A DNA stretch of 64,000 bases from an uncultured Clostridia bacterium (GCA_947631445.1 CANRLN010000002.1:1-64000); one strand, 5' to 3'. Positions 1 through 8,491 are shown, numbered from the stretch's first letter. A program made the numbers and translations. Notes: generated from the sequence alone by a model not told the origin.

Positions 1-2
1 CA

Positions 3-656
3 TTAATCAATATAACAAATGCTACTATGACTGCATCAGAAGGAAATAAATCTTATTCTAATGATCAAATTCAAGGAATGCAAGATAAATTAGAAATTAA
101 AATGCAAGAAGTAGAAGAAAAAGAAGAAAATAATATAACTGAAGAAAATAATACAACAGAAGAAAATAATACAACAGAAGATAATAATATAACTGAAGAT
201 AATAATATAACCGAAGGAAATAATACAACTGAAGAAAACAACACAACTGAAGGTAATAACACTATAAAAGATAATAATTTAACGGAAAATACGAATAAAT
301 CAAACTATGTTGAAGATGAAACATTAATTAAAATCTTTGAAAAATCTGCAAAGGATATATTAAATTCTCAGCAGATACATAAAGGAATTATTGCATCGGG
401 TGACATTTTTGTTTCCTCCAGCCAGCTTAAACAGGATATAGTAAAACAGTTTGATGCAACCGCAACCGAAATGGAAGGCGGTGCAATTGCACAAGCTTGC
501 AATTCAAACAATATTAAATTTATCGTTGTAAGGGCAATTTCAGATTTGGCAGATGAGCAGGCTAATGTTTCTTTTGTGACCTTTGAAAAACAAACGGCGG
601 ATTTAAGTGCAAAGATTTTAATTAAAATGCTTGAAAATTTAAATGGAGGAAATTAA
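3..656 (+). CDS. mtnN: MTA/SAH nucleosidase, C-terminal part, with repeat insertion (5' partial)
   Basis: The open frame runs in from the left edge, so the N-terminal half is missing from the window. The last ~95 residues match 5'-methylthioadenosine/S-adenosylhomocysteine nucleosidase, which removes adenine from MTA and SAH in methionine salvage. Visible marks are GIIASGDIF, the ribose-binding TEMEGGAIA and VRAISDLAD with the catalytic Asp. An earlier stretch, DQIQGMQDK, looks like the usual GQIPGMPE loop. Between this loop and the SGD motif lies an acidic, Asn/Thr-rich insertion of about 90 residues built from nine hexapeptides of the type (E/D/G)NN(T/I)TE. Such an insertion is not usual for the family. 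An internal ATG at 27 is unlikely to be the start, because the frame stays open upstream. The stop is followed directly by the rluB ATG. Confidence 0.85.
   Translation, partial: LINITNATMTASEGNKSYSNDQIQGMQDKLEIKMQEVEEKEENNITEENNTTEENNTTEDNNITEDNNITEGNNTTEENNTTEGNNTIKDNNLTENTNKSNYVEDETLIKIFEKSAKDILNSQQIHKGIIASGDIFVSSSQLKQDIVKQFDATATEMEGGAIAQACNSNNIKFIVVRAISDLADEQANVSFVTFEKQTADLSAKILIKMLENLNGGN
126..287 (+). repeat. 18-bp in-frame tandem repeat inside mtnN
   Basis: Nine imperfect copies of an 18-bp unit (type GAAAATAATACAACAGAA) encode ENNITE/ENNTTE/DNNITE/GNNTTE hexapeptides. Copies differ mainly at third positions and at the first and fourth codons. The length is a multiple of three, so gain or loss of units keeps the frame. 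Confidence 0.9.
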
Positions 657-1388
657 ATGGAAAAAATTCGTATACAAAAACTTATTGCCGACAGTGGGCT
701 TTGCTCAAGAAGAAAAGCAGAGGAATATATTTCACAAGGCAAGGTTAAAATCAACGGCAGACCCTGCAAACTTGGCGACAAAGCTCTCCCCACCGACCTT
801 ATAACGGTGGACGGGAAAAAAATATATATTGCCAAAAAGCGTGAATTTTATTATATCATGCTTAACAAGCCTCGTGGCTATGTGACCACGGCAAAGGACG
901 AACTTGGAAGAAAAAGCGTTATGGATTTGATTTCGGATATTGATGTAAGACTTTTCCCTGTTGGCAGACTGGACAGAAATTCTGAGGGATTATTGTTGTT
1001 CACAAATGACGGCAAATTTGCCAACGACCTTACCCACCCATCAAGACATGTTACAAAAACCTATCGTGTTACCGTAACTTCAAGGGTCAATGATGAACAG
1101 CTTGTAGAGCTTTCAACAGGAATTGAACTGGACGGTAAAAAAACTTCGCCTGCCACCATAAATGTACTTACCAATGACCCAAACCGTGCTGTTCTGCAAT
1201 TTATTATTCATGAGGGCAGAAACAGACAGGTAAGGCGTATGTGTGAGGCTGTGGGGTTGGAGGTTGCAAGACTTAAGCGTACTTCAGTAGGTCCTTTAAA
1301 ACTGGGAATGTTAAAACCCGGTACATGGAGAGAACTTACCCCCGCTGAACTTCAGGCAATCCGAAATGCCATTATAAAGAAAAAATAA
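657..1388 (+). CDS. rluB: rRNA pseudouridine synthase, RluB/RsuA family
   Basis: This 243-residue protein converts a uridine in rRNA to pseudouridine, in this family usually 23S U2605 or 16S U516. It has an N-terminal S4 RNA-binding domain (about residues 3-58, with the SGLCSRRKAEEYI signature). The catalytic domain contains GRLDRNSEGLLLFTNDG, in which Asp106 is the expected nucleophile. A later EGRNRQVRRM motif is also typical. The length fits the family. The ATG follows the mtnN stop with no gap and has a GGAGG site upstream, so the two genes are probably co-transcribed. Target specificity (RluB or RsuA) cannot be fixed from the sequence alone; RluB is more likely in Firmicutes. Confidence 0.93.
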   Translation: MEKIRIQKLIADSGLCSRRKAEEYISQGKVKINGRPCKLGDKALPTDLITVDGKKIYIAKKREFYYIMLNKPRGYVTTAKDELGRKSVMDLISDIDVRLFPVGRLDRNSEGLLLFTNDGKFANDLTHPSRHVTKTYRVTVTSRVNDEQLVELSTGIELDGKKTSPATINVLTNDPNRAVLQFIIHEGRNRQVRRMCEAVGLEVARLKRTSVGPLKLGMLKPGTWRELTPAELQAIRNAIIKKK

Positions 1389-1420
1389 TTTAACTAAAAT
1401 TGACCATACCATAAAAAGCT

Positions 1421-1449
1421 TTGTTCCCCCGCCATAGGCGGGGGAACAA
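1421..1449. repeat. Dispersed palindrome copy 1 (between rluB and cbiG-like)
   Basis: Perfect 13-bp arms (1421-1433 and 1437-1449) around the loop ATA, with core CCCCCGCC/GGCGGGGG. It lies 33 bp after the rluB stop and before the convergent stop of the cbiG-like gene. There is no T-tract on either side. This is the cleanest member of the family. Confidence 0.9.
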
Positions 1450-1466
1450 TTAATAACAATCACTTT

Positions 1467-2489
1467 TTATAAATTAACTATAAAATCTGTTTCAGCAACA
1501 GCAATCGAAACCGAACTGTCATCAACCTTTCTAAGCACCAGATGCCCTCCCTTTGCTCCACACACCGCAAGGCTTTCGCAACTGTTGGTAAGTTTTTCGT
1601 TAAAATTAGAGGTGGTGGAATAAAGCTGTGCGGGTGGATAAAAATTAAGACGCAGTTTGTTCTTTTGGGTAAATTCATTAAGCCCATGTTCCCACGACTT
1701 GGAATCCATTGCACACACAAGATTAATGCACTTAAGATTAAGACCGTTGTTTTCCAATATTCTTTTTACCGTTCGGCTTATAAAATCGCTGGAAAGACCG
1801 CCGGCAACATTTATTCCCATAACAAGATTTTTAGGATGCAGGCAAACGTTTGTTTCATAGGGAAGTCTGCTAAACGAATGAGAAATACATATTCCGCATT
1901 TGGAAGCGTTGTCATCGTATTGAAAAGCATATTTCCAATTGCTTATATTTCCCATTATAATATAATCGGAAGTAAAGGAAAATTTTTCGCCCGCCAAAAG
2001 GGCTGTGGTAAAGGCTCTTGCTGAGCCTAAATCGCTTATATACAGATTGCTTTTTTCTGCCCAGTCCTCCACCGAAAAACAATCCTTGTTGTCGCTGGGA
2101 GTAGTCAATATCGGTTGGGCGTTTATAAGCGATGCTATTCTTTGGGTCAACAGGTTGACACCGCTTGTCTTTCCGCCAAGCAGGGCAATACAAAATCGTC
2201 CTTCTTCATCAATAACGACAACCGCAGGCGGATTTTGACATTCTTTTATATAGTCGGAAATTGCCATAACAGCGTTTGGGCAATCGCATATAAATATAAC
2301 AGTATCTGAAATCGGAAGAAATCTTCGGGCAAATTCTTTAAGGCTGTTTACCACCCTGTATTCACGGGGAATTTTGTTTATTTCGCCTAATTCGTGTGCA
2401 AGATACTTGAATATTTCTCCGCCCAGCTTTTGGGAGATAATTCCCCCTAATCTTATTCCCTTTTCAGAAACAGCACATAGGTTTATCAT
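1467..2489 (-). CDS. Divergent CbiG-like protein (cobalt-precorrin-5A hydrolase family)
   Basis: The 340 residues show the CbiG arrangement. A middle part, PPAVVVIDEEGRFCIALLGG, resembles the CbiG central motif (usually VVVDEEGRFVIPLLSGH). The C-terminal domain begins NLVMGINVAGGLSSDFI, where true CbiG usually has VLGIGCRRGT. CbiG opens the precorrin-5A lactone in anaerobic cobalamin synthesis. Here the conserved GC pair has become NV, and the normally conserved GHxGGAN has become GGKTSGVN, so activity is uncertain. No other cob/cbi gene is in the window, which is unusual because these genes normally cluster. It could be a moonlighting or decaying paralogue. ATG start; 27 bp beyond the next upstream gene's stop, on the same strand. 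Confidence 0.7.
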   Translation of the reverse strand: MINLCAVSEKGIRLGGIISQKLGGEIFKYLAHELGEINKIPREYRVVNSLKEFARRFLPISDTVIFICDCPNAVMAISDYIKECQNPPAVVVIDEEGRFCIALLGGKTSGVNLLTQRIASLINAQPILTTPSDNKDCFSVEDWAEKSNLYISDLGSARAFTTALLAGEKFSFTSDYIIMGNISNWKYAFQYDDNASKCGICISHSFSRLPYETNVCLHPKNLVMGINVAGGLSSDFISRTVKRILENNGLNLKCINLVCAMDSKSWEHGLNEFTQKNKLRLNFYPPAQLYSTTSNFNEKLTNSCESLAVCGAKGGHLVLRKVDDSSVSIAVAETDFIVNL

Positions 2490-2516
2490 AACTCAATCCC
2501 CCTTATATTAATAATA

Positions 2517-3863
2517 TTATTTTTTATTATAAAATTCCTCAACATCTGGAACATCAATACTATCCATCATTCCGGTGTCCTGCTGGTTTGCATAACCCTG
2601 CTGTGCATAGGTATCAAGATTTGGATTAAATGAAACGTCAGATTTTAAAGCTTGTGGCATAGACAAGCCACTATATTCATAAAGGGTATGCACAAAGTCT
2701 TTAGACACCGACATATAATTAAATAAATTTTTGCACAAATATCTTTTATCCTTTTTGCTGTAATAAAAATGGTCAAGACTGATATAATTTTCCTCAAAAT
2801 TACTACTATGAAACAATGTAATATTTAAATATGGATTTTGGCTAACCTGTGTATCATAAAATCTGCCAAGCGAGAATAATATATTAGGATTATCTTCCAT
2901 ATCCGCCTTAAGATTTTTATTATCAATTGCTGTGTTGTATCTGAAGCCGTCCGAAACAATTTTTTCAGCCCAATTATCCTCACTTTCGATAAATGGCAGG
3001 TCGCTTTTTTGTTTAGTAAAGGCTATTGCAGGAATCCATATACAAAGCAGTTCGCCAAGCCACACAAGCCATAACATTATTCCCTTTACATTTTCTTTTT
3101 GTTCGTTTTGCCAAGAATAAGAACGTCCCATTGACCATCTGCCCACCGAGTTTATATCAATTATATCGCTTACAAGTCTTGAGGGGTGAAAAATTATGCT
3201 TGCCAGTGACGCTGATTTAAAATCTTCTGGATAATATTTTTTATAAAATTCTTTTGCCGAAATGTCTATATCTTCTTTTATTTGATTGAATTTTTTTTCT
3301 GCTTTTTTGAAATCCTTGCCCAGCAATTCATCATAATTTTGATACTCATACATGGTTTGATTTTTAAGTTCTGCTATCTCCTCAGCAGAAAAATAATCGC
3401 TTAAATTTCCTCCGCCCTGCCCTGCAAGTTGATTTAAATATTCATAAGCATTTTGAGAATATTCTTTTTCAAGCTGAGAATAATTTTCAAAATCTTCAAA
3501 ATCGGCAAGGTCAAAATATTCAGATGCACTTTGTTTGTCAAGTTCCTTAAAAAACTTGTTGTAGTCATAAAAATCATAAAATGCCCATTTAAAATAGGTA
3601 CTAAGTAAAAGACCAACCACCACCGCAAATATAGTTATTGGTGTGGAACGCATTTTAAAAACCTTAACAATTTTGCCTGCAATAAATCCAAGTAGTAAAC
3701 CAAAACATATTGCCAATAATATATTAAGGTAAATAACAGGACATATCCCGACAATTAAAATATAAATCATGCTGAGCAAAATTCCCGCTACCGAAACGCT
3801 AAGTCCTGTTAAAAGAAATCCTGCAAAAGAAAAGTTGTTAGATTGTTTATAATATTTATTCAT
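2517..3863 (-). CDS. Multi-pass membrane protein of unknown function
   Basis: I do not recognise this 448-residue protein. It has three predicted membrane segments near the N-terminus (about 14-40, 43-66, 76-95). A long acidic, Tyr/Phe/Lys-rich region that may form helices follows (100-255), then a fourth hydrophobic segment (about 260-282) and a soluble C-terminal tail ending in an acidic peptide. The tail carries an aspartate-rich stretch and would lie on one side of the membrane. It follows the SH3-domain gene on the same strand, but a terminator hairpin lies between them, so it may have its own transcript. The function is unknown; a role in the envelope is only a guess. Confidence 0.7.
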   Translation of the reverse strand: MNKYYKQSNNFSFAGFLLTGLSVSVAGILLSMIYILIVGICPVIYLNILLAICFGLLLGFIAGKIVKVFKMRSTPITIFAVVVGLLLSTYFKWAFYDFYDYNKFFKELDKQSASEYFDLADFEDFENYSQLEKEYSQNAYEYLNQLAGQGGGNLSDYFSAEEIAELKNQTMYEYQNYDELLGKDFKKAEKKFNQIKEDIDISAKEFYKKYYPEDFKSASLASIIFHPSRLVSDIIDINSVGRWSMGRSYSWQNEQKENVKGIMLWLVWLGELLCIWIPAIAFTKQKSDLPFIESEDNWAEKIVSDGFRYNTAIDNKNLKADMEDNPNILFSLGRFYDTQVSQNPYLNITLFHSSNFEENYISLDHFYYSKKDKRYLCKNLFNYMSVSKDFVHTLYEYSGLSMPQALKSDVSFNPNLDTYAQQGYANQQDTGMMDSIDVPDVEEFYNKK

Positions 3864-3890
3864 GTTTTTTCTCCCATATAAAATTTAATA

Positions 3891-3916
3891 AAAAAGCCTC
3901 ATTAACTGAGGCTTTC
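3891..3916 (-). terminator. Intrinsic terminator of the SH3-domain gene
   Basis: AAAGCCTCA (3893-3901) pairs with TGAGGCTTT (3907-3915) around a 5-nt loop. Read on the minus strand the stem is followed by a run of Ts. It lies between the SH3 gene stop and the next minus-strand start. Confidence 0.8.
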
Positions 3917-3942
3917 TATATTTATTAAGTTTGTTTTATAGA

Positions 3943-4734
3943 TTATGAAAGACTTCCGCCGTATACATAACCCTGTGTGCCTTCCCAGTCAACATAATAC
4001 CAATCACCGTCCTGAGAAATTACAGTAACCTCCTTGCCGATTGAAAGGCAGATGATAGAATCATAATCCGTTCCCGGACCTTCACGCAAATATACATAGC
4101 TGTTTACAGTCATTGTCTGTCCGTCCTCTGGAACTTCGGTTTCGCTCTGCGAAGCAGAAACTACAGAAGAAGAATCCACATAAGAAACATCTCCGGTTGT
4201 GCTGTCAGGTGAAACTACAATTCCGCTGTCGGTTGCGGAAGAAGAATCGGAAGATGTCGAATCAGCGGTGCTGGATTCGGCAACAGAAGAACTTTCAGCC
4301 ACCGAGCTGCTTTGTTCGGCATTAGAAGAAGAAGCGACAACATCAGGCTGTGAAACATCATTGGAAGAAACAGCAACGGAAGAAGCCGAATCCTGCTCGG
4401 TAGAAAGGATAGATTCAAGTTCAGAAGAATCCGGAAGAGTTTGAGTTGCTGTGTCAATTTTAATCTTGTCGTTTTCGCCGTTGCGGATTGTATGTTGGAA
4501 AACAAAAATAGTGATAAGACCAACAAGAATAATTGCAACTGCCGCTATAATTATGTAGGTCATAACCTTAGACACCTTGTCAATCTCCTTAGCGTTTGCC
4601 TCCGAAGCACTTACAGGTTCTTCAGGCACAAATTCCTCTTGTTCATATTCTTCATCATCGGAGGGGACTCCTACTTCCCAATCCTGCTCATCAAAGTTAT
4701 CATTTTTTTGATTATTGTCTTTGTTATTTGCCAT
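3943..4734 (-). CDS. Membrane-anchored SH3-domain protein
   Basis: The 263 residues divide into an acidic cytoplasmic tail (1-55), one membrane segment (58-80), a low-complexity Ser/Ala/Glu linker (about 105-195) and a C-terminal bacterial SH3 domain (about 207-263; NSYVYLREGPGTDYD, DGDWYYVDWEGTQGYVYG). Domains of this kind bind cell-wall peptides. The layout fits a type II membrane protein that reaches through the wall on a flexible Ser-rich stalk. There is no catalytic domain, so it is probably an adaptor or wall sensor. It has its own promoter upstream and a terminator downstream. Confidence 0.85.
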   Translation of the reverse strand: MANNKDNNQKNDNFDEQDWEVGVPSDDEEYEQEEFVPEEPVSASEANAKEIDKVSKVMTYIIIAAVAIILVGLITIFVFQHTIRNGENDKIKIDTATQTLPDSSELESILSTEQDSASSVAVSSNDVSQPDVVASSSNAEQSSSVAESSSVAESSTADSTSSDSSSATDSGIVVSPDSTTGDVSYVDSSSVVSASQSETEVPEDGQTMTVNSYVYLREGPGTDYDSIICLSIGKEVTVISQDGDWYYVDWEGTQGYVYGGSLS

Positions 4735-4778
4735 AGTATCTTTTCCTTTCTATTTAAATATAATTAGAATATAGATAT

Positions 4779-4807
4779 ATTATAACAGATTTCAATTTTT
4801 TTTGCAA
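4779..4807 (-). promoter_or_regulatory. Sigma-A-type promoter for the SH3-domain gene
   Basis: On the minus strand TTGCAA (4807-4802) is followed after 17 bp by TATAAT (4784-4779). It lies about 45 bp upstream of the start codon at 4734. Confidence 0.7.
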
Positions 4808-5026
4808 CCTCTATTTTCACTTTAAAACAAATTTCATATGATTGCACAAGATTATTTTTGATTTCGGCAAAATATCTATTAATTTTATATAATTTGACAT
4901 TATTCGACATCATCTAAATTATTCCAAATTATTAATATTGTTTAACAATGTTTAATATTATTTAAAATTATCAAAAAGTTTACAAAAAATTAACCAGTCA
5001 GACTTAAATTAGCTATACATATATGC

Positions 5027-5032
5027 TATAAT
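5027..5032 (+). promoter_or_regulatory. Possible -10 box for the T-box transcript
   Basis: A perfect TATAAT just before the T-box leader. The matching -35 (TTAAAT, 5004-5009, 17-bp spacing) is weak. The sequence between 4808 and 5003 is AT-rich, and I see nothing else in it. Confidence 0.45.
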
Positions 5033-5040
5033 CATTTTGT

Positions 5041-5300
5041 AATACATCTAAATGCGTTTTAGCGGTTTAAGTAGCGTGTGTTTTTGGTTTAAGAGAGATG
5101 TCGGTTGGTGTGAGGCATTAGGGAATATGCGTGAAGTTACCACCGTGAGCAGGCTGATTGAACATTTTAGTTTTAAAATAATTAGGTCGGTTCGGGTCGC
5201 TCCGTTAAAAGTTTGAAATGAGGTCGGCTTTGCCGATAAACCAAGGTGGTACAGCGAATTTTCGCCCTTCGGATTTTTTTCCGAAGGGCTTTTGTTTTTT
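5041..5300 (+). ncRNA. T-box leader (tRNA-sensing riboswitch)
   Basis: The leader shows several T-box marks in order: AGAGAG, GGTTGGTG, GAAG...CCACC..GAG, then the T-box core AAGGTGGTACAGCG (5243-5256, close to the consensus AGGGTGGNACCGCG) and a terminator hairpin. T-boxes read the charging level of one tRNA through a specifier codon that usually follows a GAA in Stem I. Here the sequence after it is GAACATTTTAG, which allows CAU, AUU or AAC depending on register. No clear Tyr codon sits there. The first downstream gene is a broken epimerase; tyrS is third. The amino acid sensed is therefore not settled. Confidence 0.85.
5264..5300 (+). terminator. T-box terminator hairpin
   Basis: GCCCTTCGGA (5264-5273) pairs with TCCGAAGGGC (5280-5289) across a T6 loop and is followed by TTTTGTTTTTT. 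In a T-box this is the OFF structure that competes with the antiterminator formed by the T-box core. Confidence 0.9.
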
Positions 5301-5327
5301 AAATTTTTAATGTTGGGAGGTAAAAAA

Positions 5328-6224
5328 ATGAAAATTCTTGTGACGTGAGGAACGGTTTTTGTCAGCCGTTTTGTGGCAGAATATTTTGTGAAAAAGGGTC
5401 ATGAAGTTTATGTTTTAAACAGAAATACTCGATTTCAATCAAAAGGTGTTAAGCTAATAAATAAAGATAGGCATAATTTGGGTGAAACACTAAAAGATTA
5501 TAGCTTTGATTTGGTTGTTGATGTAACAGCCTATAATGAAACAGATATTTGCGACCTGCTTGACGCAATTGGAAGTTTTAAAAATTATGTGTTTATTAGC
5601 TCCTCTGCGGTTTACCCTCAAACACTCACATCTCCCTTTAACGAAAGTCAACCGGTTGGGGAAAATATTTATTGGGGCGATTATGGCACAAACAAAATCA
5701 AGGCTGAAAAATCTTTGATTGAAAGAATTCCAAATGCTTATATTCTGCGTCCGCCTTATTTATATGGAGCAATGAATAATCTTTATCGTGAAGCATTTGT
5801 GTTTGAATGTGCCGAAAAAGACCTACCGTTCCATCTGCCACAGGACACCAATCTGTCTTTGCAGTTTTTCGATATTGAGGATTTGTGCAGGTTTATTGAA
5901 ATAATAATTAAGCTTAAACCTCAAAATCATATTTTCAATGTTGGAAATAGTGAAACCATTGACATAAAAGAATGGGTATACCTTTGTTATAAGATTTTAG
6001 ACAAAGAACCAACTATAAAATATGTGCCAAAAGAAATAGAACTTCGTGAATATTTTCCCTTTAAAAATTATAACTATAAACTTGATGTGACACAAATGTT
6101 AAAGCTTATGCCTGAAACCAAATCAATTGAGCAGGGGCTTTCTGAATCCTATTTATGGTATAAAGATAATAGAGATAAGGTTAATAGAAAGAATTATCTT
6201 GAATATATAAACAATAATTTTTAG
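5328..6224 (+). pseudogene. NAD-dependent epimerase/dehydratase interrupted by an in-frame TGA
   Basis: From the ATG at 5328 (GGGAGG 7 bp upstream) the frame reads MKILVT, then TGA at 5346-5348, then GTVFVSRFVAEYFVKKG and on to 6224. The normal family start is MKILVTGGTxFxG/SxxxA, so the TGA replaces the first Gly (GGA) of the dinucleotide-binding loop. The rest is intact for 290 codons with SSSAVY, YGTNKIKAE and LRPPYLYGA motifs of extended SDR sugar-nucleotide epimerases. A single G-to-T change would explain it. Restart at a GTG at 5373 would lack the NAD loop and has no ribosome site, so an active product is unlikely. TGA serves as a normal stop elsewhere in the window, so recoding of the whole genome is not supported. 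A sequencing error is possible. Confidence 0.8.
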
Positions 6225-6241
6225 TAATGGTGATATGTTAT

Positions 6242-6907
6242 ATGACAGATTTTGAAAATATACTTCATGAAAAAGTTAATATATTTAGGACGTTTGCAAA
6301 GGAAAACTATCCCGATAAAACGGAGGATAATGACAATGGAGAATGGGGAATAGGCACGGAATTTTATGATATGTTTGATAGTGCTTGTGATGTTATAAAA
6401 AATTTAGACCCACATATGACAAACATTCAAACTAAAGACGACCTGCTTTATGCAATTGCAAGAGATAATGAGGGAGAAGTTTTAATTGAATATTTAAAAG
6501 ATTATCCAAATTGGTTTAAAGTTTTGTGCAGAAAAGTTCTTTGCACAAACTACACAAATGCAAAATGGCAGTTTGCAAAACAGTTACCAAAATATCAGGC
6601 AGATGATAATCTTAAAGATTTGATATTTGATTTTTTGCAGGTTGAGGACGAATACACACAAAGAATGTCTTTACAGGCATTAGCTGAAATATATCCCGAC
6701 AAGGCTGAAGAATATGCTGTATATTTTTGGGAGAGAGATAAATTCAAAGACAATGCTTATTGTGAGGAATATCAAAAAATTATGGTGCTACACGTTTTAA
6801 AAGATATAAACTCAAGTAAACTTGAACATTATTTAGATTTGGCACTGAAAAGCGATTTTTATTATCTTAGGCAAAATGCAAAAGATATTTTGGATAGTAT
6901 AAAGTAA
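6242..6907 (+). CDS. Helical-repeat protein of unknown function
   Basis: This protein of 221 residues is predicted to be almost wholly helical. The second half (about 115-220) has a rhythm of paired helices (QRMSLQALAEIYPDKAEEYA, then YYLRQNAKDILDSIK) that resembles HEAT-like repeats. No catalytic motif is visible. I prefer the ATG at 6242 because GGTGAT lies 7 bp upstream; an ATG at 6227 would have no proper site. It starts 17 bp after the epimerase frame ends, so both probably share the T-box transcript. Function unknown. Confidence 0.75.
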   Translation: MTDFENILHEKVNIFRTFAKENYPDKTEDNDNGEWGIGTEFYDMFDSACDVIKNLDPHMTNIQTKDDLLYAIARDNEGEVLIEYLKDYPNWFKVLCRKVLCTNYTNAKWQFAKQLPKYQADDNLKDLIFDFLQVEDEYTQRMSLQALAEIYPDKAEEYAVYFWERDKFKDNAYCEEYQKIMVLHVLKDINSSKLEHYLDLALKSDFYYLRQNAKDILDSIK

Positions 6908-6972
6908 TTAAAAATATAAGCAATTTTTATTGTTTTTATTATGTATAAATTAAATTTTGGAGGATTAAAAAA

Positions 6973-8172
6973 ATGACGGTTTTTGAAGAACTTAAAAGAC
7001 GTGGACTTTTGGCTCAGCTTACTGACGAAAAAGAAATTGAGGAGCTTATCAATGCAGGTAAAGCAACTTTTTATATTGGTTTTGACCCAACAGCGGATAG
7101 CTTGCACGTTGGACATTTTATGGCACTTTGCCTTATGAAAAGACTTCAAATGGCAGGCAATAAGCCTATTGTTCTTATCGGCGGAGGCACAGCTATGATT
7201 GGCGACCCCTCGGGCAAGACTGATATGCGAAAGATGATGACCAAAGAAACAATTGCACATAATGTTGAGTGTTTTAAAAAGCAGATGAGCAATTTTATTG
7301 ACTTTTCGGACGACAAAGCAATTATTATAAACAATGCGGATTGGCTTTTGGGGCTTAACTATGTTGACGTTTTGCGTGATGTTGGAGCTTGCTTTTCTGT
7401 AAATAAAATGCTGACTTTTGAGTGCTATAAGCAAAGAATGGAAAGAGGACTTACTTTCCTTGAATTTAATTACATGATTATGCAGTCGTATGATTTTTAC
7501 AGACTGTTTCAGGATTACAATTGCAATATGCAGTTTGGCGGAGATGACCAATGGGCAAATATGCTTGGCGGTACTGAACTTATCAGAAAAAAACTTGGTA
7601 AGGACGCATATGCAATGACAATAACCCTGCTTCTTAATTCTGAGGGCAAGAAGATGGGCAAGACCGAAAAGGGAGCAGTTTGGCTTGACCCCGAAAAAAC
7701 CTCTCCTTATGACTTTTTCCAATATTGGAGAAATGTTGCAGACGCTGACGTTATCAAATGCCTTAAAATGCTCACTTTTGTTCCAATTGAAGAAATTGAA
7801 GAAATGGAAAGAACTCTTGAGGGAGCAGGCTTTAACAAGGCAAAAGAACTTCTTGCCTATGAGCTTACAAAGCTTGTTCATGGCACTGAGGAGGCAGACA
7901 AGGCTCTTGCATCGGCAAAAGCACTTTTTGGAGCTGGAAAAGATGATGAGAATATGCCAACCACGAGTGTTGGCGAAAACGAAATGAACATTCTTGATTT
8001 GATTGTTGCTTGTTCGCTTGCACCATCCAAAAGCGAGGCAAGACGTCTTGTAACCCAAAACGGAATTGCCGTTGATGATGTGAAAGTAACCGACCCAAAA
8101 GCTATAATTACAATTGGTGACGGCGTTACAATCAAAAAGGGCAAAAAAGTATTCCATAAGGCTGTAAAATAA
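6973..8172 (+). CDS. tyrS: Tyrosyl-tRNA synthetase
   Basis: Class Ic synthetase (399 aa) that charges tRNA-Tyr. The HIGH-type motif is HVGH (residues 45-48), the KMSKS-type motif is KMGKT (227-231), and a C-terminal S4 RNA-binding domain covers about 330-399. The [11 protein letters not shown] motif binds tyrosine. The length is normal for the TyrS type. GGAGG lies 8 bp before the ATG. The gene could be part of the T-box-controlled unit beginning at 5041, but the specifier region there does not show a Tyr codon. A small XRE regulator gene follows after 25 bp. Confidence 0.97.
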   Translation: MTVFEELKRRGLLAQLTDEKEIEELINAGKATFYIGFDPTADSLHVGHFMALCLMKRLQMAGNKPIVLIGGGTAMIGDPSGKTDMRKMMTKETIAHNVECFKKQMSNFIDFSDDKAIIINNADWLLGLNYVDVLRDVGACFSVNKMLTFECYKQRMERGLTFLEFNYMIMQSYDFYRLFQDYNCNMQFGGDDQWANMLGGTELIRKKLGKDAYAMTITLLLNSEGKKMGKTEKGAVWLDPEKTSPYDFFQYWRNVADADVIKCLKMLTFVPIEEIEEMERTLEGAGFNKAKELLAYELTKLVHGTEEADKALASAKALFGAGKDDENMPTTSVGENEMNILDLIVACSLAPSKSEARRLVTQNGIAVDDVKVTDPKAIITIGDGVTIKKGKKVFHKAVK

Positions 8173-8197
8173 TAAAATATTCAAAAGGATTATTTAT

Positions 8198-8440
8198 ATG
8201 AGTATTTCTGAAGCTGTTGCAAAGCGTATTGTTGACCTGTGCATTGAAAAAAACATAACAGTAAATAAATTATCCACAATCTCCGCTGTTACTCAATCCA
8301 CAGTAAATGATATAGTAAATCACAAGTCAAAAAATATCGGTATCGTTACTATCAAGAAACTTTGTGACGGTTTGGATATTACAATAACTGACTTTTTTGA
8401 CACAGAAAATTTTAAAAGTCTTGAACAAGAAATATATTAA
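8198..8440 (+). CDS. Small XRE-family helix-turn-helix regulator
   Basis: An 80-residue single-domain Cro/CI-type DNA-binding protein. The helix-turn-helix (about 20-60) reads VNKLSTISAVTQSTVNDIVNHK, followed by TIKKLCDGLDITITDFF, which is the classic end of this domain. There is no sensor domain. It follows tyrS on the same strand and ends at a strong terminator. It resembles the small solitary regulators common in Clostridia; the target is unknown. Confidence 0.88.
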   Translation: MSISEAVAKRIVDLCIEKNITVNKLSTISAVTQSTVNDIVNHKSKNIGIVTIKKLCDGLDITITDFFDTENFKSLEQEIY

Positions 8441-8447
8441 ATTAAAA

Positions 8448-8481
8448 AAAGGCTTAAAGGGAAATTTCCCTTTAAGCCTTT
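8448..8481. terminator. Bidirectional terminator between the XRE gene and recJ
   Basis: A perfect 34-bp palindrome with 17-bp arms (8448-8464 and 8465-8481). A-runs and T-runs flank it so that it can end both the tyrS-XRE transcript and recJ on the other strand. Confidence 0.9.
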
Positions 8482-8491
8482 AATTATAGCA

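Noticed and set aside
126-287. CRISPR array
   Set aside because: The repeated 18-bp units are contiguous, in frame and without spacers; this is a coding tandem repeat. No other repeat-spacer pattern is in the window.
5346-5348. TGA read as Gly (altered genetic code, as in Gracilibacteria/SR1)
   Set aside because: All other genes are free of internal TGA, and TGA is a normal stop for the gene ending at 28908. A single point mutation explains the site.
6862-8184. 440-residue open frame on the minus strand opposite tyrS
   Set aside because: It is the antisense shadow of a clear tyrS. The product is rich in Cys, His, Phe and Asn with no family features, and has no ribosome site.
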